Shown one piece after another: positions 32,122 to 42,235 of a DNA stretch of 64,000 nucleotides. The position numbers and the translations under genes were made by a program. Origin of the DNA: Segniliparus rugosus ATCC BAA-974 (GTDB lineage Bacteria; Actinomycetota; Actinomycetes; Mycobacteriales; Mycobacteriaceae); assembly GCF_000185725.2 (NCBI RefSeq), contig NZ_KI391954.1:434001-498000 (forward strand), given 5' to 3'. The notes beneath the pieces are model-generated. The model worked only from the letters and a program-made list of their open reading frames with translations, did no database searches and had not been told where the DNA came from. The first letter of the stretch is position 1, and each line of letters opens with the position of its first letter.

Positions 32122-35100
32122 GGATCTGTTGGAGCGTCGGCGGGAGCTTCTGCGGCGCCGTCTCGCCGAACAGGGGCTGACCGCGCGGGCCGAGCAGGCC
32201 CCGCCCTCGGGGCCCTCCGCTGCCCAGCGGCGCATGTGGCTCGCGCAAAACCAAGACCCCGAGTCGAGCACGCTCAATATTTGCCTGGGCTTTCGGCTGG
32301 TCGGCGATCTGGACGCCGTGGAGCTGGGCAGGGCCGTCGCCGAGGTCTCACGGCGGCACGAGGCGCTGCGCACCACCTTCGAACTCGGCGCGGACGGGGA
32401 GCTGCGCTCGCAGGTCCACGAGGAGCTGTCTCCGGCGTTCGCGTTGCACGACCTCTCCGAGCTGTCGGAGCCCCAGAGCCGAGCGCAGCGCCTCCAGGTG
32501 CTCGCGCGGCGGGACTTCGCCCGCCCCTTCGACCTTTCGGCCGAGTCGCCGCTGCGCGTCAGCGTGTTCCGGCTCGGGCCCGACGAGCACGTCCTCGCTT
32601 TGACCGCCCACCACATCGCGTGGGACGACGACTCGTGGTCGGTGTTCTTCCACGATGTGGACGTGGCGTACCGAGGTGGCGAGCTGCCTCCGCCCGAGCC
32701 CGAGCCGGAAGCCTCCCCGGCTTCCGCGCAGAGCGTCGCGTACTGGCGCGACGAGCTCGCCCGGCTTCCCGAGCCGTTGGAGCTGCCCGGGGCGGCCGGG
32801 GCGGGCTCCGGTTCGTCCCCGCGCGCCAACCGGCACGAGGTCGAGGCTCCGGCGGAGCTGGCGGCCAGGCTTGAGGAGTTCGCGGACGAAGTGGGGGCCA
32901 CCTCGTTCATGGTGCTGCTCGCCGCGTTCGCGGCAACAGTGCGCAGGCATTGCCCCGCGCAGGGCGCAGAAGCCGAGAACGTCTCGGAGTTCTTCGTCTC
33001 CGTCCCCGTCGGCGGCCGGGGCGGGTCCGGGTCGCGGATCGGTTATTTCGGCAACGTGCTGTTGCTGCGCTGCTCGGTGGACGCGGCAGACTCGTTGCGC
33101 TCGCTCGCGCGGCGCACCCGCGAGCTGTGCCTCGCCGCGTTCGCCCACCAGGACCTCGACCTGAGCGAGGCGGTGGCGGTGGGAGCGAAGGGGAGCGCGG
33201 AGGCGGCGCGCGTCGGGTTCAGCGTCCGAGGCGCGGGGGAGTGCCTGCGCATCGGCGGGATGGCGGCAGAGCGGATCGACCTGCGCTCCCCTGTGACGCA
33301 GCTGCCGTTGTCCGTCGCGGTGGAGCAAGGCGCTTCGGGGGCCGTGATCGAGGTGGAGCACCGCGTCGACGTCGTGCCGGACGAGGTTGCCGCCGGTTTC
33401 GCCCGCCGGTACGCGCGCCTGCTCGCGGGCGCGCTCGCGGAGCCCGACCGTCCGTTGTCGCAGATCGATCTGCTCGGGGCGGAACGCGCCGAAGAGATCG
33501 CCTGTTCCTGCGGCGCTCCCGCCGCGCCAGAGGCCCGGTTGCTGCACGTCCTCATCGAAGAACGGATCGCAGCCGCCCCGGACGCGGTCGCGCTGGTGTG
33601 GGACGGCGGCGAGTCGCGCTATGGCGAGCTTGGGGCCCGCGCGAACAGGCTCGCGCGTTGGCTGGTTGGCCGGGGCGTCGGCGCGGAGGACGTGGTGGCG
33701 TTGCAGCTCGGTGTCTGCGTCGAGTTCATCCCGGCCGTCCTCGCGGTGCTCAAAGCCGGCGGGGCGTTCGTGCCGGTTGACCCCGCGTATCCGCGCGAGC
33801 GGATCGAGCACATGCTCTCGGACGCCCGCCCCAAGCTCGTGCTCGACGCCAAGGCGCTCGCCGAAGCCGAGGCCGAGGCCGAAGGGCTCGCCGACCACGA
33901 CCTCGACGACACGGACCGGGCGCGCCCGTTGCGTCCTGAGAACCTCGCCTACATCGTGTACACCTCGGGCTCCACAGGGAAGCCGAAGGGGGTGGCGGTG
34001 GCGCATCGGGAGATCGCCGCGCACATGCGGGGGATGGCGGACAACTACGGGCTGGGCGCTGAGGACCGGCTGGTCCAGCTGACCTCGGTGAGCTTCGACG
34101 CGTCCTTCTTCGAGATCTTCACGCCGCTCATCGTCGGCGCGAGCGTGGTGGTGCCGGAGCCGGGGGTCGCGACCGACGTCCCCGCGCTCGGCGCGCTCGT
34201 CGCCAGGCACGGGGTGACGGTGATGCATATGGTCCCGTCGCTGCTCGACGCGATCCTCGCGCTGCCAGAGGCGAGCGCGCTGCGGACGCTGCGCCGGGTG
34301 CCGGTCGGCGGCGAGGCGCTCAGCGGCGAGCTTGTGGCGAAGGCTGGCGCGCTGTGGGGCGTCGAGCTCGACAACTTCTACGGCCCGACCGAGGCGGTGG
34401 TGTGCGCGACCGGGCAGATCGGGGTCCGCCCGGCCGGCGCGGCCCTCGCCCCGATCGGCAAGCCGCTCGCCGGGGCGCGGGCGTACTTGCTCGACGACGC
34501 GCTCGAACTCGTCCCGTCGGGGGTGGTCGGCGAGATCTACCTCGGCGGCGAGCATCTGGCCCGTGGCTATTTGGGCTCGCCGGCGCTCACGGCGGAGCGG
34601 TTCGTCGCAGACCCGTTCTGCCAAGGCGCGCGGATGTACCGCACGGGCGATCTCGCCAGGCGCAACGCGGCTGGACAGTTGGAGTTCGTCGGACGGGCGG
34701 ACGAGCAGGTCAAAATCCGAGGGTTCCGCATCGAGCTCGGCGAGGTGGCCGCGGCGGTTGCGGCCCATCCCGACGTCGCGCAATGCGTCGTGGTCGCGGC
34801 GGATCTGCCCGGCGCGGGGAAATCGCTGGTGGCCTATGTGACTCCGAGCGAGGGCTCGCTCGAAGTCGCGCAGATCAAGGCACAGGCCGCCACTGTGCTG
34901 CCCGCGCACATGCGCCCCGCCGTGGTGATGCAGGTCGACCGCATACCGCTCACGCCGAGCGGGAAGCTCGACCGCAAGGCGCTGCCCGAGCCGCAGGCCG
35001 CCACGTCGGTGGAGTTCCGCCCGCCCGCGACTGAGGACGAGCGCCGCCTCGCGGAGATCTTCGCCAGCGTGCTCGGCGTGGAGCGGGTCGGCGCGGACGA

Positions 35101-36937
35101 CTCGTTCTTCGACTTGGGCGGGCATTCGCTCCTCGCCACCCGCCTCGTCGCGCGGATCCGGGCCGAGTTCGGCTTCGAGGTGCCGGTGCGCGCCCCGTTC
35201 GACGCGCCGACCCCCGCCGAGCTCGCGGCGATGCTGACGACGTGCCGCCAGTCGGCCGAGGGAGCAGCGTTGACGCGCAGGCCGAGGCCGGAGCGGGTGC
35301 CGTTGTCGTACGCGCAGCTGGCCATCTGGTTCCAGCAGCGCCTAGTCGGCGGGACGGTGTTGAACATCCCGTTCGCGGCACGGCTGACCGGTCCGCTGGA
35401 CGTTGCCGCGCTCGCCGCCGCGTTCGGCGATGTGCTCGAGCGTCACGAAGTGCTGCGCACGACGTTCCCCGAAGCGGATGGCGTCCCGTACCAGCTCGTG
35501 CTCCCCCCGGCTCCGTTCGAGTTCTCCGCCGATGTCGCGGACCATGTCTTCGACCTCGCCCGCGAGCTGCCGATCCGCGCCGGGCTCGTGCGCAACGGAG
35601 CTGAGGAGCACGTGCTGACGATAGTGGTGCACCACATCGCCGCGGACCACTGGTCCGCGGGGGTGCTGTTCGCCGACCTGAGCGCGGCGTACCAGGCCCG
35701 CCTCGGCGGCCGCGCGCCGACGTGGGAGCCGCTTGCGGCGCAGTACGCGGACTTCGCGCTGTGGCAGCAAGAACGGTTCGCCGGATCCGGAAGGGACGGC
35801 AAGCCGGAATCTGCCGAGCACTTCGACTACTGGGTCGAGGCGCTCGCGGGAGCGCCGAGGCGGATTGATGTCGCCCACGACAAACCTCGGCCCCCGGTGC
35901 TCGGCGTGGCGGGCGGGTCAGTCGAGGCCAGTGTGCCTTTTGCTGTCGTCGGACGACTGCGCGAGCTCGCCCGCGCCGAGTCGGCGAGCGAGTTCATGGT
36001 GCTCCAAGCCGCTGTGGCGCTGCTTTTGCGCCAGTTCGGCGCGGGCGAGGACATTCCTATCGGCTCGCCGGTCTCGGGCCGCTCAGATCTTGGCGCGGAC
36101 GGTTTGGTCGGCGTGTTCGCCAATATGGTGGTGCTGCGCGCCGATGTCTCAGGCGATCCGACCGCGAGGGAGCTGGTGCGCCGGTCGCGGCGGGTCTCGC
36201 TCGACGCGTACCAGCACCAGGACTTGCCGATCGAGCGGTTGGTCGAGACGATCAGCCCGCAACGTTCCCGCTCGTACAACCCGTTGTTCCAGGTGATGAT
36301 GCATTACCGGGAGGCCGAGACCGAGCTGCCCGCGTTCGGCGAGCATCTCGCGGCGCAGATGCTGCGGCTCCCGTTCGGCACGGCGTACCTCGACTTGAGC
36401 TTCAATTTCTTCACCTCGGCGGAAGAAGTCTCCGCGAGCATCGTCTACAACACCGACCTGTACGAGCGCGCGACGGCGCAGCGGCTCCTCGCGGAGCTGC
36501 TGCGCGTGCTGGAGGTCTTCGCGGACGATCCCGACTCGCGGGTCGGGGCTTCCGCTGGCGCGCCGCTCGCGCCCGCTCCGGTCATCGAGGAGTCGTACGA
36601 CGACAGCCCTCCGGCCACGCCGACCGAGCGGACGCTCGCGGCGCTGCTCGAGGAGTTGTTGGAGATCGACGACATCCGGCGCGGCGACGGGTTCTTCGCG
36701 CTCGGCGGGGACAGCGTCCTCTCGGTCCAGTGGGCTCGTCGGGCGAACGACGCGGGTTTGGCGCTCACTCCGCAGATGGTCTTCGAGCACGCCTCTCTCT
36801 CCGGCCTCGCCGCTGCCGTGGACGCGGCAGACCCCGCGCAGGAGCAGAACGGCGATCGCAGCCACGCGCCGATGAGCGTCTCGGGTCTTTCCGAGGACAT
36901 GCTGGCTTCGCTCGCCGAATCGTGGCAAGCGCCTTGA
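32114..36937 (+). CDS. mbtE: Mycobactin NRPS MbtE: C-A-PCP-C-PCP
   Basis: The 1607-residue NRPS begins with a condensation domain (TAHHIAWDDDSW, HH at 166-167, with Asp in the usual Gly place). An adenylation domain follows (YTSGSTGKPKG near 620, NFYGPTEAVVCATG, YRTGDLARRNAAG), then a carrier (LGGHSLLATRL, Ser1005), a second condensation domain (VHHIAADHWSAG near 1173) and a last carrier (LGGDSVLSVQW, Ser1534). It should add lysine to the oxazoline intermediate. The second condensation domain and final carrier without an adenylation domain need loading from elsewhere, perhaps by MbtF. Length agrees with mycobacterial MbtE (about 1680). It overlaps mbtB by eight bases. Confidence 0.88.
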   Translation: MPEDLLERRRELLRRRLAEQGLTARAEQAPPSGPSAAQRRMWLAQNQDPESSTLNICLGFRLVGDLDAVELGRAVAEVSRRHEALRTTFELGADGELRSQVHEELSPAFALHDLSELSEPQSRAQRLQVLARRDFARPFDLSAESPLRVSVFRLGPDEHVLALTAHHIAWDDDSWSVFFHDVDVAYRGGELPPPEPEPEASPASAQSVAYWRDELARLPEPLELPGAAGAGSGSSPRANRHEVEAPAELAARLEEFADEVGATSFMVLLAAFAATVRRHCPAQGAEAENVSEFFVSVPVGGRGGSGSRIGYFGNVLLLRCSVDAADSLRSLARRTRELCLAAFAHQDLDLSEAVAVGAKGSAEAARVGFSVRGAGECLRIGGMAAERIDLRSPVTQLPLSVAVEQGASGAVIEVEHRVDVVPDEVAAGFARRYARLLAGALAEPDRPLSQIDLLGAERAEEIACSCGAPAAPEARLLHVLIEERIAAAPDAVALVWDGGESRYGELGARANRLARWLVGRGVGAEDVVALQLGVCVEFIPAVLAVLKAGGAFVPVDPAYPRERIEHMLSDARPKLVLDAKALAEAEAEAEGLADHDLDDTDRARPLRPENLAYIVYTSGSTGKPKGVAVAHREIAAHMRGMADNYGLGAEDRLVQLTSVSFDASFFEIFTPLIVGASVVVPEPGVATDVPALGALVARHGVTVMHMVPSLLDAILALPEASALRTLRRVPVGGEALSGELVAKAGALWGVELDNFYGPTEAVVCATGQIGVRPAGAALAPIGKPLAGARAYLLDDALELVPSGVVGEIYLGGEHLARGYLGSPALTAERFVADPFCQGARMYRTGDLARRNAAGQLEFVGRADEQVKIRGFRIELGEVAAAVAAHPDVAQCVVVAADLPGAGKSLVAYVTPSEGSLEVAQIKAQAATVLPAHMRPAVVMQVDRIPLTPSGKLDRKALPEPQAATSVEFRPPATEDERRLAEIFASVLGVERVGADDSFFDLGGHSLLATRLVARIRAEFGFEVPVRAPFDAPTPAELAAMLTTCRQSAEGAALTRRPRPERVPLSYAQLAIWFQQRLVGGTVLNIPFAARLTGPLDVAALAAAFGDVLERHEVLRTTFPEADGVPYQLVLPPAPFEFSADVADHVFDLARELPIRAGLVRNGAEEHVLTIVVHHIAADHWSAGVLFADLSAAYQARLGGRAPTWEPLAAQYADFALWQQERFAGSGRDGKPESAEHFDYWVEALAGAPRRIDVAHDKPRPPVLGVAGGSVEASVPFAVVGRLRELARAESASEFMVLQAAVALLLRQFGAGEDIPIGSPVSGRSDLGADGLVGVFANMVVLRADVSGDPTARELVRRSRRVSLDAYQHQDLPIERLVETISPQRSRSYNPLFQVMMHYREAETELPAFGEHLAAQMLRLPFGTAYLDLSFNFFTSAEEVSASIVYNTDLYERATAQRLLAELLRVLEVFADDPDSRVGASAGAPLAPAPVIEESYDDSPPATPTERTLAALLEELLEIDDIRRGDGFFALGGDSVLSVQWARRANDAGLALTPQMVFEHASLSGLAAAVDAADPAQEQNGDRSHAPMSVSGLSEDMLASLAESWQAP

Positions 36938-36961
36938 ACAGAGACGAAGGAGACAGAAGAT

Positions 36962-36980
36962 TTAGGTTATGCTAACCTAA
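36962..36980. promoter_or_regulatory. IdeR iron box before the thioesterase-mbtC-D-F-G operon
   Basis: TTAGGTTATGCTAACCTAA differs from the IdeR consensus TTAGGTTAGGCTAACCTAA at one position of 19 and is almost palindromic. It starts 25 bases after the mbtE stop and about 100 bases before the thioesterase ATG, so it creates an internal iron-controlled promoter. Confidence 0.9.
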
Positions 36981-37078
36981 TTCACCTGGTAAGGTTTCCG
37001 CTCGACACATCCATCCGCCCCCTCCGCGCGTCGTGTCGGCACGTGCCGTATCGGCGAGCGGTTCAAGGAGAAAACAGC

Positions 37079-37861
37079 ATGGCTCTCACGCGACACCCGC
37101 AGGGGTGGGTCCGGCAATTCCACCGGCCCGCCGACCCGAACAATCCCCTTCTGCTCGTCTTCCCCCACGCGGGCGCGGGGGCTTCCGCGTACCGCGCCCT
37201 CTCCAAGGCGCTCAGCGAGCGCTTCGACGTCGTGATCTTCCAGTACCCTGGCCGCCAAGACCGGGCGGGGGAACCGGCGCTGCTGAGTTTGCCCGAAATC
37301 GCGGCCGGGGCGTTCGAGGACTTCCAGGCCGCCGGGCACCGCCCCGGCGCGCCGATCATGACGTTCGGGCACAGCATGGGCGGTCTGGTCTCGTTCGAGT
37401 TCGCGCGGCTCGCGCAGGAGCGGGGAGTCGCCGTGCCGCAGCTCGTCGTTTCGGCGGCCATCGCGCCGTGCCGCGCCGCCGAGAAACCCTCGCACCCGAC
37501 CGGGGACGAGGAGATCCTCGACCATCTCGGGCGGCTCGAAGGGACCGACACCGCCATCTTCGCCAATCGGGATCTCATGCGCGCCGCGCTCCCCGCGATC
37601 AAGGGCGACTACCAGGCGTTCGACGCCTACTCCTGCGCCGAAGGCGTCAAAGTGTCCTCCCGCGTCCACGTCCTCGGCGGCGACGCGGACCCGGTCGTCA
37701 CGATGCGCGACCTCTACGACTGGGACAAGCACGCAGACGACGTGCAGGTGACGGTCTTCAGCGGCGGTCATTTCTATCTCAACGAGCATATGGACGCGCT
37801 TTCGCGGCTGCTGGTCGAGGCGGCGCAGGGGCAGCAGGCTGGCACGGGGGCGGCGCGGTGA
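37079..37861 (+). CDS. Stand-alone type II thioesterase of the mycobactin pathway
   Basis: Starting at ATG 37079 (CAAGGAG upstream), the 260-residue alpha/beta hydrolase is of GrsT/RifR type. It has LLVFPHAGAGASAYRAL near 24-40, the nucleophile GHSMGG with Ser99, an Asp region (HVLGGDADPVV) and the final His in FSGGHFYLNEH. It should release or proofread acyl chains on the carriers of the assembly line. As MbtB lacks its thioesterase domain, this could be the missing releasing activity, working in trans. The stop overlaps the GTG of mbtC. Confidence 0.88.
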   Translation: MALTRHPQGWVRQFHRPADPNNPLLLVFPHAGAGASAYRALSKALSERFDVVIFQYPGRQDRAGEPALLSLPEIAAGAFEDFQAAGHRPGAPIMTFGHSMGGLVSFEFARLAQERGVAVPQLVVSAAIAPCRAAEKPSHPTGDEEILDHLGRLEGTDTAIFANRDLMRAALPAIKGDYQAFDAYSCAEGVKVSSRVHVLGGDADPVVTMRDLYDWDKHADDVQVTVFSGGHFYLNEHMDALSRLLVEAAQGQQAGTGAAR

Positions 37862-39159
37862 CGGCGTACGCGGCGCAGGAGGCCGAGCCCATCGTGATTT
37901 CCGGCATGGCGGTCGAGGCTCCCGGCGGAGCCGCCACCCCCTCGGCGTACTGGTCCGCGCTCGCCGAAGGCCGCGAGCTGGTCGGCCCGTTCCCGCGCGA
38001 CCGGGAATGGCCGCTCGAGGAAGTGCTGTCCCTCTCGCAGCTGGACGGGTGGAGCAATGTCGCCGACGCGGGCGGATTCCTCGACGATGCCACCGTGTTC
38101 GACCCCGACTTCTTCGGCATCACCAAGCGCGAGGCCATCGCCATGGACCCCCAGCAGCGGGTCGGGATGCGGGTGGCGTGGCGCGCGTTGGAGAACGCGG
38201 GAGTCAACCCCGGCGATTTGGAAGGGTCGGACGGCGGCTGCTTCATCGGGGCCTCGCCCCAGGAGTACGGCCCACGCGCGGGCGAGGTGAACGACTACAA
38301 CGGATTCCGGATCGTCGGCGGCGGCCAGCTGGGCGTCGCGGGGCGGGTCTCGCACTGTCTCGGGCTGATCGGACCGTCGATGTGCATCGACTCCGCGTGC
38401 GCGTCCTCGCTCACCGCGCTGCAGCTGGCCATCAGCGCCGTGCGCTCGGGCGAATGCTCGTGGGCGTTGGCGGGCGGGGTGTCGGTGATGGGCTCTCCCG
38501 GCGGCTTCTACGAGTTCTCCAAGAGCAACGCGCTGTCGGTGGACGGGCATTGCCGCGCGTACTCGGACGAAGCAAGCGGGACGCTATGGGGCGAAGGGGC
38601 GGGCGTCGTGCTCGTCGAGCCGGAGTCGCGCGCCCTCGCGGCGGGGCGCCGCGTGTACGGGCGGGTGCTCGCCGTCCGGACGAACCACAACGGCAAAGGC
38701 AAACACATCCTCGTGCCCCGCATGCACGCGCAGCTGAACCTTTTCCGCGCGACGATCGCCGCGTCCGGGGTCGATCCGGTCGACATCGGCATGATCGAGG
38801 GCCACGGCACCGCCACGCGGGTGGGCGACCCGATCGAACTCCTCGCGCTCCAGCACGCGTACGGCGCGGCGGGATCGTCGGCGCTGGTGGGATCGTCGAA
38901 GTCGAACGTCGGGCACGCGCAGGCGGCGGCGGGCATGCTCGGCCTGATCAAGCTGCTGCTCGCGGGGGAACACGGAGCCGTGCCGCCGACTCTGTTCGCG
39001 GACAAGCCGACCACGAAAGTGGAGTGGGGCATGACCGGCCTCCGGCTCGCCGACCGGCTTGTCCCATGGGAGCCGAAAGACGGATTCCGCTACGGCTCTG
39101 TGTCGTCGTTCGGCGCGGGCGGGGCCAACGCGCACGCCATCATCGCAATGCCCGCCTGA
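37858..39159 (+). CDS. mbtC: Polyketide ketosynthase MbtC
   Basis: The 433-residue protein is a single ketosynthase: DSACASS with catalytic Cys181, EGHGTAT with His316, and SNVGHAQAAAG with His353. No other domain is attached, as in mycobacterial MbtC. It condenses the malonyl unit selected by MbtD with the NRPS-bound intermediate to build the beta-hydroxybutyrate unit. The start is the GTG at 37858, overlapping the thioesterase stop. MbtD follows after 13 bases. Confidence 0.93.
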   Translation: MTAYAAQEAEPIVISGMAVEAPGGAATPSAYWSALAEGRELVGPFPRDREWPLEEVLSLSQLDGWSNVADAGGFLDDATVFDPDFFGITKREAIAMDPQQRVGMRVAWRALENAGVNPGDLEGSDGGCFIGASPQEYGPRAGEVNDYNGFRIVGGGQLGVAGRVSHCLGLIGPSMCIDSACASSLTALQLAISAVRSGECSWALAGGVSVMGSPGGFYEFSKSNALSVDGHCRAYSDEASGTLWGEGAGVVLVEPESRALAAGRRVYGRVLAVRTNHNGKGKHILVPRMHAQLNLFRATIAASGVDPVDIGMIEGHGTATRVGDPIELLALQHAYGAAGSSALVGSSKSNVGHAQAAAGMLGLIKLLLAGEHGAVPPTLFADKPTTKVEWGMTGLRLADRLVPWEPKDGFRYGSVSSFGAGGANAHAIIAMPA

Positions 39160-39172
39160 GAGGAGGCACATC

Positions 39173-42100
39173 ATGCACACGCACCGCCTACCAAACCGCT
39201 CCATCCCCGTGCTGCTGTCGGGAGACTCCGTCGACACGGTTCGCGCCGAAGCCGCAGCCTTGCACTCCTTCGTCGTCGGCCATCCCGAAGTCTCGGCGCA
39301 GCAGGCCGCCGACGCGGTGTTCGGCACCAGAGTCGCCCGCAGGCAGCGCGCCTTGGCCATGGTCGCCGACCGCGAGGAGCTGATCAGCGCGCTCCAAGCG
39401 GTCAAGGACGGAGTCGCCCATCCGCTTGTGGTCCAGTCGGACGCCCCCGCCTCGGCGAGGCGGACGGCCTTCGTCTTCCCCGGACAAGGAGCGCAGCGGG
39501 CGGGGATGGGCCGTGTCTTCTACGAGCAGAGCCCCGCGTACCGGGCCGAGGCGGACCGCTGCGCCCAGGCCTTCGAGGCGCAGCTCGGCATGTCGCCGCT
39601 GGACTACCTCGTGCGAGAGGACGCGCCGGAAGACGACCGCGCGCGCGTCGCCCAACCCGCGTTGTTCACCCAGATGGCGGGCCTCGCCGCGATGTGGCGG
39701 GCGGCGGGGGTCGAGCCCGCGTTCACAATCGGGCACAGCCAGGGCGAGATCGCCGCGGCTTACGTGTCGGGCATGGTCACGCTGCACGACGCGGTGAGCG
39801 CGGTGGGGGTCCGCTCGGCCTTCGCCGACGACTTCGCCGGCGGCGACTACGCGATGGCGGTCGCCGCCGTGAGCCGGGACGTCTGCGAAGAGGTGCTCGC
39901 CCGCAGCTCCGGCTGGGCGCAGCTGTCCGTCGTCAACTCGCCGAACATGATCGGCGTCTCCGGCGACCGCGAAACCCTGCAGGGCTTTGTCGACGCCCTC
40001 GCCGAACGCGACGTGTTCGCCAGGATGATCCGAGTCCGGTTCCCCGCGCACACCAGCGAGATCGCCCGCCTCGACGAGCGCTTCGCCGCCGCCATCGACG
40101 GCGCGCTCGACCACCGCGTTTTCGCCGAAGCCGCAGTCGCCTGCGTGGGCTCGACGTTCGGCGGACCCATCACGCCCGAGTTCCAGCCCGGCGAGTACTG
40201 GTTCCGGAACCTGCGCAACACGGTGCGGTTCGACAAGGCGGTCGCTTCGGCTGCGCAGCTCGGGGCCGATGTGTTCGTCGAGCTCGCCGCGCACCCAACG
40301 CTGCGCATGGCGATCCATGAGAACCTCGGCGAGCGCGCCGGGGACGAGGGCGCCGTGGTCGGCACGTCCAGCCGGACCGCTGTGGGCCTTGACGAATTCG
40401 TCCGCAATCTCGCGACATTGGCTGTGCGCGATCTGCGCTACCGGTGGGACCGGTTGCGCGAGGAGGTCCCGGGCCCGCCGCCAGCTCCGTTGGCCGATTT
40501 CCCGAACGCGCCGATGCGGCGGCTGCGGTTGTGGCTGCCGTATCGGACGGCGGGCCAGCAGCCTGTCGCCGCTCCGGCCCAGTCCCCGGCCCTTGCCGCC
40601 GAGGCGCGGCGGGAGGCCGACGGGTCCGATGCGCGCTTGCTCGCCGAGAGCTGGGTCCGGCTGTCGCAGCGTTCGATGACCCGGCCCTCCGCCATCGGCC
40701 TGATCGACCACACCGGCAAATGCGCCGCTTCGGCGGCCGCGTTGCTCGCCGCCGCCGAGAACTACGGGGCGACCGCGCGGGTGATCGAGCCGTCGGACGA
40801 CACGGCCGGGCTCGACACGCTCGTCGTGCTGCTGCCTGCGGCCTCGGACGAGGAAGCCGCGACAGCGGTGGCGGACACCGCGTCGTTCTTCGGCGACCGC
40901 GCGTGGTGGCCGGAAGCCGGGGCGCGGGCTTGCTGTCTTGTGACCATCGGCGGAGAGTCCGTGACCGAGGCCGACCGGCCGCCGTCGCTCGCGCACGCGG
41001 CCGCGAGCGCGGGTTTCCGCAGCGTCGGCGTGGAGCGCCCCGGAGTCTCGTTCCGCCATGTGGACCTGGACTGCGAGCCGTTGCAGCCGGGAGCCGCCTC
41101 GGCGCTCATAGCCGCCCTGCACACGGCGGGCGAACCAGAGCTTGCGCTGCGCGGCTCGGAGGTGTACGCGAAGCGGCTGGTCGAGACGAGCCACGCGGAG
41201 CAGCCGGTCGGGCGGCCCGACCATGTGGTGATCACCGGCGGCACGGGCAAGCTCGGAGTCGAGTTCTGCGAGCACTTCGCCGCCCTCGGCGCGAAGCGGA
41301 TCTCCCTGGTGAGCAGGTCCGGGGCGGCGGCGGGCTCGGACCGGCTTGACCGGATCCGCGCGGCGACGAGCGCGAGGATCGAACTGGTCGCGTGCGATGT
41401 GAGCGACAAGGACTCGGTGTCCCAGCTCGCGCGGACGCTGCAAGACGCGCCGGTGGACCTGTTGGTCCACGCGGCGGTCGATTACGCGGACATCGAGCTG
41501 GAGGACATCACGACGGAGAAGGCACGGCGCGTCTTGGACGCGAAGGTGCTGGGCGCGGCGTGGGCCTGCGAGGCATTGCCGCGCGCCCGCGATTTCCGCG
41601 TGGTGCTGTGCTCTTCGGTCGCGGCGACCATCGGCGGCCGAGGACAGGCCGTTTACGCCGCCGCGAACCGCATGCTCGACGCGCTCGCGACGAGGCTGCG
41701 CGCCGACGGTACGGCGTGCGCCTCGGTGCAATGGGGGCAATGGGAAACACATATGGACCTCGGCGCGCACGGTTTGAAGAAATTGGCGGGCTCCGGCATC
41801 CGTCCGTTGCGGCCCGCGCAGGCGCTCGCCCTCGGCATGAGCGGTTCCGCCGCGAACTTCATCGTCGCGGCCCTCGATCTCGACCAGGCGCGTTTCGTGT
41901 TGGAGCCGTACGGCTACGGCCCGCTGCTCTCCGGCCTGGTCGCGACGGCCGCTCCCGCCCAAGCCGCCGAGACCGGACAAGCCGGACCGGCCAAAGGAGG
42001 CGGGCCCGAATCGTTGCTGGCGATTTTCGCGGACGTCGTCGGCGACGGGAGCGCGGGCAGCATCAACGTCGACGCTCCGATGGTGGCGCTCGGCTTGGAC

Positions 42101-42235
42101 TCGTTGCAAGCTTTGGAGCTGCGGCGCAGGGTCAAAACGGAACTCGGCCACGACTTGTCGATCGCCGATATGCTCGCCGGGGCTTCGGTCAAAGACCTGA
42201 TGGCGCTGTTCGCCAGCCCCGAGGCGGCGCGATGA
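39173..42235 (+). CDS. mbtD: Polyketide synthase MbtD: AT-KR-ACP
   Basis: The ATG at 39173 sits behind GAGAGGAGG. Of 1020 residues, the first half is an acyltransferase (FVFPGQGAQRAGMGR near 99, GHSQGE with Ser189). A ketoreductase follows with the Rossmann loop VITGGTGKLG near 687 and catalytic VVLCSSVAATIGG...Y. The end is an acyl carrier (GLDSLQALE, Ser977). With MbtC it supplies the reduced three- or four-carbon linker of mycobactin. This order is the same as in M. tuberculosis MbtD. The stop overlaps the mbtF start (ATGA). Confidence 0.93.
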   Translation: MHTHRLPNRSIPVLLSGDSVDTVRAEAAALHSFVVGHPEVSAQQAADAVFGTRVARRQRALAMVADREELISALQAVKDGVAHPLVVQSDAPASARRTAFVFPGQGAQRAGMGRVFYEQSPAYRAEADRCAQAFEAQLGMSPLDYLVREDAPEDDRARVAQPALFTQMAGLAAMWRAAGVEPAFTIGHSQGEIAAAYVSGMVTLHDAVSAVGVRSAFADDFAGGDYAMAVAAVSRDVCEEVLARSSGWAQLSVVNSPNMIGVSGDRETLQGFVDALAERDVFARMIRVRFPAHTSEIARLDERFAAAIDGALDHRVFAEAAVACVGSTFGGPITPEFQPGEYWFRNLRNTVRFDKAVASAAQLGADVFVELAAHPTLRMAIHENLGERAGDEGAVVGTSSRTAVGLDEFVRNLATLAVRDLRYRWDRLREEVPGPPPAPLADFPNAPMRRLRLWLPYRTAGQQPVAAPAQSPALAAEARREADGSDARLLAESWVRLSQRSMTRPSAIGLIDHTGKCAASAAALLAAAENYGATARVIEPSDDTAGLDTLVVLLPAASDEEAATAVADTASFFGDRAWWPEAGARACCLVTIGGESVTEADRPPSLAHAAASAGFRSVGVERPGVSFRHVDLDCEPLQPGAASALIAALHTAGEPELALRGSEVYAKRLVETSHAEQPVGRPDHVVITGGTGKLGVEFCEHFAALGAKRISLVSRSGAAAGSDRLDRIRAATSARIELVACDVSDKDSVSQLARTLQDAPVDLLVHAAVDYADIELEDITTEKARRVLDAKVLGAAWACEALPRARDFRVVLCSSVAATIGGRGQAVYAAANRMLDALATRLRADGTACASVQWGQWETHMDLGAHGLKKLAGSGIRPLRPAQALALGMSGSAANFIVAALDLDQARFVLEPYGYGPLLSGLVATAAPAQAAETGQAGPAKGGGPESLLAIFADVVGDGSAGSINVDAPMVALGLDSLQALELRRRVKTELGHDLSIADMLAGASVKDLMALFASPEAAR

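Noticed and set aside
32348-35125. Minus-strand frame of 925 codons opposite mbtE
   Set aside because: Antisense shadow with no domains.
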